Shown here: in pieces, positions 36,001 through 51,400 of the stretch
Position numbering within the stretch: the first letter of the stretch is position 1
How the letters are laid out: each line of letters starts with the position of its first letter
Origin: Saprospiraceae bacterium
GTDB lineage: Bacteria > Bacteroidota > Bacteroidia > Chitinophagales > Saprospiraceae
Reading direction: 5' to 3'
Assembly: GCA_019638385.1 (NCBI GenBank)
Contig: JAHBTW010000019.1
Location: forward strand, 1 to 64,000
Length of the DNA stretch: 64,000 nucleotides
Translations under genes and position numbers: made by a program
Notes under the pieces: generated by a model
Told to the model about the DNA's origin: nothing
Seen by the model: only the letters and a program-made list of their open reading frames with translations
Databases searched by the model: none

Positions 36001-39000
36001 GCATTCAGCCAGACCTTTACCATCGTGGACAACCTCGGCGCGAACCCCATCACGGGCATCTTCAACGGCCTGCCTGAAGGCGCTATCATCACCAACTTCC
36101 TCGGTAGCGGGCTGGAGGTACAAATCTCTTATGCAGGCGGTACCGGCAACGACGTGGTGCTGACGGTATTGAATCCCTGCCCTGCCATCACCTTCACGGC
36201 TACCCCGACCGATGCCTGCTCCGGCAGCAATGGCCAGATCGCCATCTCCGGCGAGACCGGCGGCACGGGGCCGTACATGTACTCCATCAACAACGGCATG
36301 AGCTACCAGTCGGGCGCCACCTTTACCGGTTTGGCGGTCGATACCTATCAGGTCAAAATAAAGGATGCCAACGACTGCGAAAGCGACGCAACATCGGTGA
36401 TGGTAGCAGCGCCGACCTGCCCGGCAACGGGCACCCTGACCTGGACCGGCGCCGTGAACAGCAACTGGAATAACCCCTGTAACTGGGATGTATTCTGCGT
36501 ACCCGCCGCCGCCAACGAAGTGATCATACCCAACGTGAGCAACGACCCGGTCATCATGGGCGGCACAGTAGCATCGGCAAAATCGGTGTATGTGCAAAGC
36601 GGCGCTGCGCTGACCGTCTCCGCTATGGGCAGCCTAACCCTCGAAGGATCTACCAGCTCTCCTTCCGGCGGCATGTTCAACCAGGGTACGGTGACAAACA
36701 ACGGCGCGATATTAGTTGGTCCGAACATCAGTCCGGGACAGTACGGCATCGTAAACGAGGCGGTATTTAACAACAATGCCGCCGCCGAAATCCGCATTGA
36801 CCGAACCTTTACCATGGGCTTCTGGAACTACGCGGCATCGGCCACACTGACCAATGCCGGCGCACTTATCATCGGCGAAACGGCCGCAAGTCACAGTGTA
36901 GGCTTGCGAAATGAAGGCAACGTTCAAAACACCGGCGGCGAAATCCGGATAGACCGCTTCAATGGCTCCGGCCTCCATAATTTGGGCAACAGCACCGTGA
37001 GCAATTCGGGCAAAATCATCATCGGAAAAATCGCTGCTCCCGGCTCCTGCATCTACAACTTCGGGCACATCACCAACTTAGCTGCCGGCGAAGTGGAATT
37101 GGATCGCGGCAGCTCCGGGATTTTCAACACCACCTCCGGCGGCATCAGCAGTTCATTTACTAATGCCGGGAAAATTGCCATTGGGCAAACAGCCAACATC
37201 AGCGGCCCCGGCATCTACAACTTAAATTTTGCCGCCACCTCGGCCTCCTTTGAAAACCTGGCCGGCGGAGAAATCCTGATAGACCGTTTTGGCACCGGCA
37301 TTCACAATGACGATAACTGCTCGTTCGACAACTCCGGCCTGATCAAAATCGCGACCACCGCGTTGGGAACCGGATTCAACCCCGGCATCTACAACCGAAA
37401 TACATTCAATAACCACAGCGGCGGCGAAATCCGGATGGACTCCCTTAACCGACCCGGCCTGCATCATCAAAGCGGGACGCTTACCAATGGCGGAAAGATG
37501 ATCCTCGGTATCAACCTGACCGTTGCCGATGGCTACCCGGGGGTGTACAACGAGGCAAGCTTTGTCAATCAGGAAGATGCGGAACTGCACATTGATCGTT
37601 TCCCGCATGTAGGTTTCCAAAATGCATTCAATGCTTCGATGACCAACGCGGGGCTGATCAAGATCGGGGAAAACGTGCTGGGCGGCAATAACGGCCTGTA
37701 CAATGACGGCACTTTCGAGAACCAGGCTACCGGTGAAATCCATATAGACAATATCCCCGATGCCAACAACAGGAACGGTGTTTACAACACCTTCGGCAGA
37801 ACATTCACCAATGCCGGCAAGATATTTATCGGGAGCGCTGTCGGCGCCGGCACAACTGGCCTGTTCAACTCTGGCACGTTCAGCAACAGCGGCGAGATCA
37901 CGGTGAATAACGTCCGGGGTACCTTCAGCCGGCAAGGCTTATACCACGACAGCGGCATCTTTACGAATACGGGGAAAATTACCCTCGGCAGCGTGGACAG
38001 CATCGGCCACTTCGGGATATTCTCCGTGGCCACGTTCAACAACAATGCCGGCGGCGAGATCAGCATTGACCGATGCGCCATTACCGGTGTTCGGAACGGG
38101 AACTTCGGGTCTGGCGGCACTTTTACCAATGCGGGCAAGCTCAACATCGGCGCCAATGCCGGAGTGGGCAACTGGGGCCTTTGGAACGAAAGATCCTTCA
38201 TCAACAGCGGAGAACTGACCATAGACAACGCCGCCGTCAGCGGCCTGCGCCACCAATCAAATGTTTTCACCAACAGCGGCTCTATGGCGTTGGGGCAGAC
38301 TGGCACGGTCGGCGAGTGGGGCCTCTGGAGCCGGTCGTATTTCGTGAATGAGGCTGCCGGCGAAATATCCATTGACCGCACCGGCAGCACCGGCCTGCTC
38401 GTCATATCAGACTCCCTGCACAATCGGGGAAGCATCACCATCGGCGAACTGGCCCCGGTAGGCCCTCAGGCCATTTACAGCGGCCAAACCGTTCGCAACT
38501 TCCCCTGCGGCGTGATCAACATCTATGCGCCATTGCACAATGTCAGCACTTTCGCCAACTTAGGGTTGTTTTATGTGAATACGGCGGGTATGCACACCAA
38601 CACCGGCTTTGCTCTCAACAGCGGCATCATCACCTACCCGCAGGGCAACCCAATACCGGGTATGATAAATCAGGAAATCATCATCGCGCCCCTCACCGTG
38701 AACGGTTGCGATGAGATCAGCCCGGCCTTCTCTCTCGGCAGCCCGGTGGACTTCACGATAGAGGGCATCTTCACCGATGAAGCCGCTACCATGTCGGCAG
38801 GAACTTATGTGACGGCTACCAATACCTTCACGCCCATCCCGGCATTGATCGAGGATACACATCAGTTTTATGTCAAAATAACGGACGGCAGCGGCGGCTG
38901 TACCCGCATCGTGGCCTGGGAATTGACCACCCAAAACTGCTGTGATGCGCCGGAAGCCTTGTGTAAACCTGCCGCCGCCGTATTAGTGGGCAACAGCGCA

Positions 39001-40770
39001 AGCATTGTCGTTGCGGATGTGGACAACGGCAGCACGGCGGAGTGCGGCCTGCAGAGCATAACCGTATCGCCGAGTACTTTCAATTGCAGCCACGTCGGTA
39101 CGCCCCAAACGGTGACCCTGACGGTGACCGACGTAAACGGCAGCAGCAGCACCTGCACCGCTACCGTAACGGTGATAGACAATACGCCGCCGAGCATCTC
39201 TTGCCCGGCTACACAAACATTGGCGCTTAACGCAGATTGCAGGGCAAATTTGCCCAACTACACCGGCTTAGCCGCCGTCAGCGACAGTTGCGGGGTGCAA
39301 AGCGTGACGCAGTCTCCGGCAGCGGGAACGCTCGTGTCCGGCGCAGGCAACATGGTAGTGACACTGTACGCCACCGATGTCAACAACAATATAGACAGTT
39401 GTTCTTTCACGGTCATCAAGGTGGACAACACGCCGCCGAGTATCACTTGCCCGGCTACTCAAACATTGGCGCTTGGCGCAAATTGCACAGCCACATTGCC
39501 CGACTACACCGGCATGGCCGCCGTCAGCGACAGTTGCGGGGTGCAAAGCGTGACGCAGTCTCCGGCAGCGGGAACGCTCGTGTCCGGCGCAGGCAACATG
39601 GTAGTGAGGCTGTTCGCGACCGACATTAACAACAATATAGACAGTTGTTCTTTCACGGTCACCAAGGTGGACAACACGCCGCCGACGATACAGTGCTTCA
39701 ATGAAGCCGTGACCTTCAACGGGGAGACGACCATTCCGCTCAACGCCGGTAGTCTCGTAGATACCACCGACAACTGCGGCGTGGCCTCGATCGTACTGTC
39801 GCCCACGGCCATCTCCTGCGAGCAGGTCGGTCAAACAGTTCCGGTAGCGATCACTGTAACGGATGTGAATGGCAACCCGGCCACCTGTACGAGCAATATC
39901 ACCGTAGGCGGCTTGCCCTGCGGCTGGAGCCAAAATCCGAACGGGGTGAATTGTGCCGACGGCAACAACATCGCTTACAATCCGGCCAACGGTGTATGGA
40001 CGGCTACGAGCACCAATTGCTTTTACGGACCCGGCTTCACGAGCGATGCCACGGCTTTTGCCCAACGCACGCTCTGCGGCGACGGCAGCATCACGGCACA
40101 GGTGACGAGCATCAACGGCAACGGCTGGGCCGGCGTGGTAATGCGCGAGAGCAATGCCGCCGGCGCCAAAAAAGCGCAATTGATGACCAATCTCAGCAGC
40201 CTGAGCCGCCGCGAATTCCGCACCACGACCAACGGCGCGGCCAATCCGCAGCAGTTTCCGAGCCAGGATCGGTATTGGCTGCGCATCACGCGTGCGGGCA
40301 ATCAGTTCAGCATGTATGTGTCGCCCAACGGCGCGGCGTGGTACTTCGTCGGCGCGCAAAACATCCCGATGAACAGTTGTATTCAGATGGGATTGGTAGT
40401 GACCAATTACCAACAAACCAGCACGGTGACGGCTACTTTTGCCAATGTGGGTTTTAGCGGGGGGAGTGCGGTGGTATCTGCGGGCATAGAGCAGAGGGCA
40501 GAGAGCATAGAGATGCCGCACACTTTCGAGGCGTACCCAAACCCGACGAGCGGGGAGTTGAATGTAAATCTTGCACAGTATCTCGGAAGAGCAGTGCGGG
40601 TGGAGGTGTATAGCCTCACCGGGCAGTTGTTGCACTTTGTGGAGATAGATGAGGTGCAGGCGGTTGTGGAGCGACTTGATCTGTCGGCCTTTACGGCGGG
40701 TATGTACCTGGTGAAGGTTAAATCGGATGGGCTGCCGGATGTGATGCGGCGGGTGGTGTTGAATAGATAG
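33037..40770 (+). CDS. Giant T9SS adhesin-like protein with Gly-rich and beta-helix-like repeats
   Basis: 2577 residues starting MNRISTFRCVAGTILFCILL (signal peptide, cleaved after WAHAQ). N-terminal beta-sandwich about 30-245; a beta-roll-like stretch with repeated N-G-G-T-G-D-D (to about 400); 101-residue Gly/Ser/Thr-rich repeats about 480-790; an SprB-like domain about 1047-1128; a W-T-G-A-V-N-S-N-W-N-N module about 1130-1205; about 25 degenerate beta-helix-like repeats about 1205-1840 (F-x-N-x-A-G-G-E-I-x-I-D-R and T-N-A-G-K-I-x-I-G); HYR domains about 2055-2290; the shared DUF1349-like module about 2291-2470; type A sorting domain about 2492-2577. The repeats suggest a long, stalk-like surface protein. 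The ATG at 33037 is chosen for its signal peptide. Confidence 0.85.
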   Translation: MNRISTFRCVAGTILFCILLFTGSQWAHAQMLIPNTTAQTQNFDGMGSSATATLPTGFRVSDGTMYSTGTTTTTQAAGTTGVGVLTGGSTGGTYNFANGVTASSTDRALGFLTSGSFTSPRSIMLEIQNTTGSTITELAITFDYEKYRSGTRAFDWTFFSGTDGIAWTARTAGDQSYAADANNTTISNPPTTIGKTVTITGLSIAHNAKYYLRWTFTGVGGSTNGQAIGIDNFSVTATVAAPPDYTITTTGNAIIITDISGNGETLNVTESGSNVNFNVVGRTYSLNGGAVTAFPVNVPLAGANSISINTAAGNDIINIGAFTANLPSLSINGGTGDDVVNFNGDITFAANANLDVDLQNDDATPGVDQVTVAANANLILSGTGAATVKVSRNIVVNAAGSIETVDGNLTVEANQQMTATSGSFVGVDISGGALQINGSGALTVKGRGGNTGSIQHGIQITGAGKIEGGNGTGTVVGTGGTSTGSDNYGIVIATAGQITSGGSGTVSVSGTGGSGPGLFNYGLLIEGANSRITSGGGAVEVNGQGGGGSGSGSLNHGIRLAGAAQITSGGSGTVTVQGTGGTGTGSDNYGIVIATAGQITSGGSGTVSVSGTGGSGPGFFNYGLIIEGADSRITSGGGDVEVTGQGGGGSGSGTVNHGIRLVNEGRITSGGSGTVTVQGTGGTGTGSDNYGVEVRGTNTQITSSGGAVLVTGTGGGTATPFNYGVFVVDGGVIMNAGTGAAATVTVVGQGGNSPGAVGGNYGIYLDGSNTQITSSGGAVSVTGIGNQNSEAIRIQSNAGITSGGNADITVVADGINLIAPGLINSGMGATTIRPRTTGTRINLGGADVLSGSPLTLGLTDAELDQVSAGTLILGNANSGNLTVSAAISRPAATNVQLRSGGDVIFNENFNTNGGTLLLVPGNSPAAVKPVFNGTDATASVVSFASDLDIVINGTTPGDGAGATYTQLTVLGDVNLTGVDLVLSGSHAPAFSQTFTIVDNLGANPITGIFNGLPEGAIITNFLGSGLEVQISYAGGTGNDVVLTVLNPCPAITFTATPTDACSGSNGQIAISGETGGTGPYMYSINNGMSYQSGATFTGLAVDTYQVKIKDANDCESDATSVMVAAPTCPATGTLTWTGAVNSNWNNPCNWDVFCVPAAANEVIIPNVSNDPVIMGGTVASAKSVYVQSGAALTVSAMGSLTLEGSTSSPSGGMFNQGTVTNNGAILVGPNISPGQYGIVNEAVFNNNAAAEIRIDRTFTMGFWNYAASATLTNAGALIIGETAASHSVGLRNEGNVQNTGGEIRIDRFNGSGLHNLGNSTVSNSGKIIIGKIAAPGSCIYNFGHITNLAAGEVELDRGSSGIFNTTSGGISSSFTNAGKIAIGQTANISGPGIYNLNFAATSASFENLAGGEILIDRFGTGIHNDDNCSFDNSGLIKIATTALGTGFNPGIYNRNTFNNHSGGEIRMDSLNRPGLHHQSGTLTNGGKMILGINLTVADGYPGVYNEASFVNQEDAELHIDRFPHVGFQNAFNASMTNAGLIKIGENVLGGNNGLYNDGTFENQATGEIHIDNIPDANNRNGVYNTFGRTFTNAGKIFIGSAVGAGTTGLFNSGTFSNSGEITVNNVRGTFSRQGLYHDSGIFTNTGKITLGSVDSIGHFGIFSVATFNNNAGGEISIDRCAITGVRNGNFGSGGTFTNAGKLNIGANAGVGNWGLWNERSFINSGELTIDNAAVSGLRHQSNVFTNSGSMALGQTGTVGEWGLWSRSYFVNEAAGEISIDRTGSTGLLVISDSLHNRGSITIGELAPVGPQAIYSGQTVRNFPCGVINIYAPLHNVSTFANLGLFYVNTAGMHTNTGFALNSGIITYPQGNPIPGMINQEIIIAPLTVNGCDEISPAFSLGSPVDFTIEGIFTDEAATMSAGTYVTATNTFTPIPALIEDTHQFYVKITDGSGGCTRIVAWELTTQNCCDAPEALCKPAAAVLVGNSASIVVADVDNGSTAECGLQSITVSPSTFNCSHVGTPQTVTLTVTDVNGSSSTCTATVTVIDNTPPSISCPATQTLALNADCRANLPNYTGLAAVSDSCGVQSVTQSPAAGTLVSGAGNMVVTLYATDVNNNIDSCSFTVIKVDNTPPSITCPATQTLALGANCTATLPDYTGMAAVSDSCGVQSVTQSPAAGTLVSGAGNMVVRLFATDINNNIDSCSFTVTKVDNTPPTIQCFNEAVTFNGETTIPLNAGSLVDTTDNCGVASIVLSPTAISCEQVGQTVPVAITVTDVNGNPATCTSNITVGGLPCGWSQNPNGVNCADGNNIAYNPANGVWTATSTNCFYGPGFTSDATAFAQRTLCGDGSITAQVTSINGNGWAGVVMRESNAAGAKKAQLMTNLSSLSRREFRTTTNGAANPQQFPSQDRYWLRITRAGNQFSMYVSPNGAAWYFVGAQNIPMNSCIQMGLVVTNYQQTSTVTATFANVGFSGGSAVVSAGIEQRAESIEMPHTFEAYPNPTSGELNVNLAQYLGRAVRVEVYSLTGQLLHFVEIDEVQAVVERLDLSAFTAGMYLVKVKSDGLPDVMRRVVLNR
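34488..35400 (+). repeat. 303-bp tandem repeats inside the Gly-rich adhesin
   Basis: The marker CGACAATTAC occurs at 34491, 34794 and 35097, exactly 303 bases apart, with long identical stretches between the first two units and more drift in the third. Each unit codes for 101 residues rich in G, S and T. Confidence 0.85.
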
Positions 40771-40780
40771 CGATGGAAGT

Positions 40781-40854
40781 GGTCCACAGATTTCACGGAT
40801 GCACACGGGGTATTCCATTTTTCAATCTGTGACAATCTGGGAAATCTGTGGACC
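40781..40854. repeat. 13-bp inverted repeat in an intergenic region
   Basis: GGTCCACAGATTT (40781-40793) and AAATCTGTGGACC (40842-40854) flank a spacer that contains further ATCTGTG-like pieces. A second imperfect palindrome of about 20 bp per arm follows at 40886-40931 (GCGTT..TCGTTT..CGAAACTT against AAGTTTCG..AAACGA..GACGC). No gene is seen between 40771 and 41127. Confidence 0.7.
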
Positions 40855-40955
40855 AATAAAACCGGAGGTGTTTTGAAACGGCTTAGCGTTCTCGTTTGCG
40901 AAACTTCGCAAGTTTCGGAAACGAAAGACGCCTGAAAAGAAAAAACCTCTCGCAC

Positions 40956-40984
40956 AGCCGGAGCCTTTCGCTCCGGCTTTTTTA
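40956..40984 (+). terminator. Terminator upstream of the HTCS gene
   Basis: AGCCGGAGC pairs with GCTCCGGCT around CTTTC, followed by T6. Confidence 0.9.
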
Positions 40985-41062
40985 TGCCTGCCAGGCAGGA
41001 GAGGCTCTGCCTTCGGCAAATGCATTTCTCTGCCGGGCGATTGAACAGAGAGAAGCCCTGAC

Positions 41063-41093
41063 TTTACGGAAAATGAAATTTTCAATATGTTTG
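41063..41093 (+). promoter_or_regulatory. Promoter of the HTCS gene
   Basis: TATGTTTG at 41086-41093 matches TAnnTTTG; TTTA at 41063-41066, 19 bases upstream, is a one-mismatch -33 element. The ATG follows at 41128. Confidence 0.6.
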
Positions 41094-41127
41094 CACAGTT
41101 GTGGCTTCATTATATCTTCCAAAACTT

Positions 41128-45225
<4,098 letters not shown>

Positions 45226-45246
45226 GCGCCTGCCCGCCAAAACAGA

Positions 45247-45303
45247 TGTAACGAGGCCAAACCCCTGTGTAACGAGGCCAAACCTCACCGCAAAATGTAA
45301 CGA
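45247..45303 (+). promoter_or_regulatory. Direct repeats between HTCS and the DUF285-repeat gene
   Basis: TGTAACGAGGCCAAACC occurs at 45247-45263 and 45268-45284, a 21-base period (two helix turns), and its first half, TGTAACGA, recurs at 45296-45303. Such phased direct repeats fit binding of an AraC-type dimer. They sit 113-170 bases before the next start codon. Confidence 0.6.
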
Positions 45304-45415
45304 CAGCGTACCTTTTTGCAACAAAGGCAAACCCTGCCAAAGGCTTTTAGGAGCAACATTTGTGTAACAAGGAAGCCACGTCATAGGGCTTCGTTCATCA
45401 CAAATCCGTTCCATC

Positions 45416-48400
45416 ATGAAAAAAAAGAGTTCCAATCTCCTTACTAAGCACGGGCAACGTGCTTGGATGGCCTTCATGCTACTGGCCTTTTCCCAAAACC
45501 TCTTCGCCCAAACCGTCGTTTGGACAGGGGGCACCAGCAGTGCTTGGAATACCGCATCCAATTGGAATACCAACTCGGTGCCCACCGCCGGCTCAAATGT
45601 GATTGTTTTGACAGGCTCGCCGCACCAACCCACCGTTTCCACCACGGTTTCTATCCATAGCCTGAGCGTGCAAGGTGGTAGTATGCAGGTGGCCGCCAAC
45701 GGCATCTTGCACATTGGAGAGGGGGGCATGCTGACAGAGAGGCCTTTTACCAATTCCGGCACCATAAACATAAATGGCGCCACGGGGGCGGGTTTATCCG
45801 TCGTGACCAGTAATGGATCGTTTCAAAACAACGGCACCATCAATGTCGGAAATACGGGCGCCATCAATACTAGTGGTATCGTATCAGGCCCAAATGCCAC
45901 CATCACGAACAATGGCACCATCTCCATAAACAGGGCCTCCACAGTTTCTGTGTCCTCTGCCGCCCTTTTGGTCAGTGGAAATTTCACCAACAATGGGAAT
46001 CTGCTCATTGGTGACATTGCGGACTCGCAACGGCAGGGTCTCTGGGTAAGCGGTGGCGCCTTTACAAATTCGGCAAACGGGAATGTTTCCATCAATCGCA
46101 CTGGCGGAAATGGCATTAATCACGCCGACGGCACGCTCACGAACTACGGACAAATCACCATTGGCGATGTGGTGGGTTCAATCGGGGACAGAGCGGTGAA
46201 TCTAATGCTGGGCAACTTTGTTAATGAGGACTGTGGAAGGCTTGTCGTGCTCCATAGTGTTCGTGTACTGACCAATGGAGTAGCCACGAATAATGGCCAA
46301 TGGGTGGTCGTTCACACTGGCAGCCCCGCACATGCCAACACGGGTGTTTTCACGAACAATGGGATACTGATGTTCCCGGAAGGCAGCCCCATTCCAAACG
46401 TGACGAACAATGAAATCGTCGTCACGCCCAAATCCGGAGCCTGCAACATCTCTCCGGCGCTCGATCTCGGCAGCCCTGTGGACTTTACCATTGCCTCCAA
46501 CTGGTTTCTGGATAATGGATTGACGATACCTGTGGGAACATTTAATCTGGCCACCAATACCTTCACCAACTCCGCATTGCCGCTGAACGTACCGACAACG
46601 GTATATTTTGAAGTGACCGACAACGGCTCCGGGTGTACCCGAGTGGCATCCGTCCGCCTCACCATTAGTGCCTGTGTAACACCTTTCATCACCACCTGGA
46701 AAACCGACAACCCCGGCACTTCCAATAGCACCTCCATCACCATACCCACCACTGGCAGCGGCTACAACTACGACGTGGACTGGGACAACGACGGCGTCTA
46801 TGACCAAACGGGCATCACCGGCAGCGTGACCCACGACTTCGGCACGGCAGGCACCTACACCATACGGATACGAGGCAGCTTCCCGCGCATTTATTTCAGC
46901 AATGGCGGAGACCGCCAAAAACTCTTAGATATCGGCCAATGGGGCGGCATTGCGTGGACTAATATGGCTAATGCTTTCTATGGCTGCTCCAACCTCCACA
47001 TCAGTGCTACGGATACGCCTGATTTGACTGGGGTGACGGACATGAGTCAGATGTTTCGAGGATGTAGCAGCCTAAATGGCCCCGCCAACATCGGCGACTG
47101 GGACACGGGTAATGTGACCAACATGAGCCGCATATTCAATGATGCCACTGCCTTCAATCAGCCCATCGGAGACTGGAACACGGGGAGTGTGACTAACATG
47201 AGCCGCATGTTCGAAAGTGCCACTGCTTTTGATCAACCCATCGGAGACTGGAATACGGGTAATGTGACCAATATGAGCGACATGTTTAGGAATGCCACTT
47301 CCTTCAATCAGCCCATCGGCGACTGGAATACGGGCAATGTAACCAATATGGGCTTCATGTTCAATGATGCCACCTCCTTCAATCAGCCCATCGGCGACTG
47401 GAATACGGGCAATGTAACCAATATGGGCTTCATGTTCAATGATGCCACCTCCTTCAATCAGCCCATCGGCGACTGGGACACGGAGAATGTGACCAATATG
47501 ACCTACATGTTCAATGATGCCACCTCCTTCAATCAGCCCATCGGCGACTGGGACACGGGCAATGTGACCAATATGAGCTTCATGTTCAATGATGCCACCT
47601 CCTTCAATCAGCCCATCGGCGACTGGGACACGGGCAATGTGACCAATATGAGCTTCATGTTCAACAGTGCCACTGCCTTCAATCAGCCCATCGGTGACTG
47701 GGACACGGGTAATGTGACCAATATGACCTACATGTTCAATGATGCCACCTCCTTCAATCAGCCCATCGGCAACTGGGACACGGGTAATGTGACCAATATG
47801 ATCAGCATGTTCAATGGCGCCACTGCTTTCAGTCAGCCCATCGGCGACTGGAACACCGGCAATGTGACCTCTATGAGCACCATGTTTTGGAATGCCACCT
47901 CCTTCAATCAGCCCATCGGCGACTGGGACACGGGCAATGTGACCTCTATGAGCCTCATGTTCGATGGCGCCACTGCCTTCAATCAGCCCATCGGCGACTG
48001 GGACACGGGCAATGTGACCAATATGACCTACATGTTCAATGATGCCACCTCATTCAATCAGCCCATCGGCGACTGGGACACGGGCAATGTGACCAATATG
48101 AGCGGCATGTTTAGGAATGCCACTTCCTTCAATCAGCCCATCGGCAACTGGGACACGGGTAATGTGACCACCATGGGCAGCATGTTCAATGGTGCCACCG
48201 CTTTCAATCAGCCCATCGGCGACTGGGACACGGGTAATGTGATCAATATGAGCAGCATGTTCTTAGGCGCCACGGCTTTCAACCAAAACCTCGGCGACTG
48301 GAACACCGGCAATGTGACCAACATGAACAGGATGTTCGATGGCGCCACTGCCTTCAATCAGCCCATCGGCGACTGGGACACTGGCAATGTGACCTCTATG

Positions 48401-51400
48401 AGCCTCATGTTCTTAGGCGCCACGGCTTTCAACCAAAACCTCGGCGACTGGGACACCGGCAATGTGACCTCTATGGGCAGCATGTTCAATGGCGCCACTT
48501 CCTTTAATCAGCCCATCGGAGACTGGGACACCGGCAATGTGACCAATTTGAGCATCATGTTCTCAGGCGCCATGGCGTTCAATCAAAATCTGGGCGGCTG
48601 GACACTGAATGCTAATGTAAGCATGATTGGCATGTTCAATAACGCCGGCATGGACTGCACCAACTACAGTGCTACCCTCATCGGCTGGGCGGCCAACCCC
48701 GCCACGCCAAATGGGCGCACCATGAGCGCTTTGGGGAGGCTATACGGCACCAACGCAACCAGTGCGCGGAATACACTCACCACCACCAAGGGCTGGACCA
48801 TCACCGGCGACTTGGCAAGCGGGACGAACTGTGTGCCACCGCCTCAGCCCGATGAATTCATCACCACCTGGAAAACCGACAACCCCGGCACTTCCAACAG
48901 CACCTCCATCACCATACCCACCACTGGCAGCGGCTACAACTACGAGGTGGACTGGGACAACGACGGTGTCTATGACCAAACAGGCATCACCGGCAGCGTG
49001 ACCCACGACTTCGGCACGGCAGGCACCTACACCATACGGATACGAGGCAGCTTCCCGCGCATTTATTTCAATAATTCCGGAGACCGCCAAAAACTCTTAG
49101 ACATCGGCCAATGGGGCAGCATCGCGTGGACTTCTATGGCATCGGCTTTTTACGGCTGTTCCAACCTCAATATCAGTGCTGCGGATGTACCGAATTTGAG
49201 CGGGGTGACCAGTATGTTCTCTATGTTTCGGAGATGTACGGTACTCAATAGCCCTGCCAATATCGGGGATTGGAATACGGCTACTGTTACCAATATGTCC
49301 AACCTATTCCTTTGGGCTGTGGCCTTCAATCAGCCCGTCGGCAACTGGAATACCGCAGCCGTCACCAACATGAGTTCCTTGTTTGACGAGGCTGCGGCCT
49401 TCGATCAGCCCATCGGCAACTGGAACACCGCAGCCGTCACCAGTATGTCCGGAATGTTTTGGAATGCCGCAACCTTCAATCAGCCCATCGGCAACTGGAA
49501 CACCGCAGCCGTCACCAATATGAGCTGGATGTTCGCGGGGGCCACGGCCTTCAATCAGCCCATCGGCAACTGGAATACCGCAGCAGTGACCAATATGAGT
49601 CATATGTTTCGGCAAACTGCGGCTTTCGACCAGCCCATCGGCAACTGGAATACCGCAGCCGTCAACAATATGTCTGTCATGTTTTATCAAGCCACTGCCT
49701 TCAACCAGCCCATCGGCGACTGGAACACGGGCAATGTGACCACCATGAGCTTCATGTTCAACAATGCCACTGCCTTCAATCAGCCCATCGAAGGCTGGAA
49801 TACCGCAGCCGTCACCGATATGACAAATATGTTCAGCGACGCCACTGCCTTCAACCGCCCCCTCGGCAGTTGGACACTGAATGCTAATGTAAGCATGAAC
49901 AATATGCTCAACAACGCCGGCATGGACTGCACCAACTACAGTGCTACCCTCATCGGCTGGGCGGCCAACCCCGCCACGCCAAACGGGCGCACGCTGGGTG
50001 CTTTGGGGAGGCTATACGGCACCAACGCAACCAATGCGCGGAATACACTCACCACCACCAAAGGCTGGACCATCACCGGCGACTTGGCAAGCGGGACGAA
50101 CTGTGTGCCACCGCTTCAGCCCGATGAATTCATCACCACCTGGAAAACCGACAACCCCGGCACTTCCAACAGCACCTCCATCACCATACCCACCACTGGC
50201 AGCGGCTACAACTACGAGGTTGACTGGGACAACGACGGTGTCTATGACCAAACAGGTATCACCGGCAGCGTTACCCACGACTTCGGCACGGCAGGCACCT
50301 ACACCATACGGATACGAGGCAGCTTCCCGCGCATTTATTTCAGCAATGGCGGAGACCGCCAAAAACTCTTAGATATCGGCCAATGGGGCGGCATCGCGTG
50401 GACTAACATGGCTAATGCTTTCTATGGCTGCTCCAACCTCCACATCAGTGCTACGGATACGCCTAACTTGAGTGGAGTGACGGACATGAACCAAATGTTT
50501 CGAGGATGTAGCAGCCTAAATGGCCCCGCCAACATCGGCGACTGGGACACGGGCAATGTGACCGGCATGAGTGCCATGTTCTTAGGCGCCACTGCCTTCA
50601 ACCAGCCCATCGGCGACTGGAACACGGGCAATGTGACCGACATGAGTGGCATGTTCTTAGGCGCCAATGCCTTCAATCAGCCCATCGGCGACTGGAACAC
50701 GGGGAGTGTCGCCACCATGAACAGCATGTTCAACAATGCCGCTGCCTTCAATCAGCCCATCGGCGACTGGGATATGGGTAATGTGACCAATATGAACCTC
50801 ATGTTCTCAGCCGCCGCTTCCTTCAATCAGCCCATCGGCGACTGGACACTGAATGCTAATGTAAGCATGAACAATATGCTCAACAACGCCGGCATGGACT
50901 GCACTAACTACAGTGCTACCCTCATCGGCTGGGCGGTCAACCCCGCCACGCCAAACGGGCGCATACTGGGTGCTTCGGGGAGGCTATACGGCACCAACGC
51001 AACCAATGCGCGGAATACACTCACCACCACCAAAGGCTGGACCATCGCCGGCGACGCGCTGGTCTCCAACATTTTATACGCGGATATGGATGGCGATGGC
51101 TTCGGCGCCGGCCCGGCCATCTATGCCTGTACCGCACAGTCAGGCTATGTTTCCAACAACACCGACTGCGACGATACCAACGCCGACCTCAACCCGAACA
51201 CCGTATGGTACCTCGACGCTGACAACGACGGCTACTACACCGGCGCGGGCGTGACGCAGTGCGCTTCGCCCGGTGCGGGCTACCGTTACACGGGCATACT
51301 GGGTGGCAATGATTGCGACGACAGCAACCCCGACGTCAATCCTGGCGCGACGGAAATCTGCAACGGCATAGACGACAACTGCAATGGCATGGTGGACGAC

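Noticed and set aside
39268..40818. A 516-codon minus-strand frame under the HYR/DUF1349-like region
   Set aside because: It mirrors the conserved coding sequence, and equivalents appear opposite every copy of the module; a by-product of codon use in the sense gene.
47041..50865. CRISPR-like array
   Set aside because: The 75-bp units are in-frame protein repeats (DUF285) without spacers, inside one long coding region.
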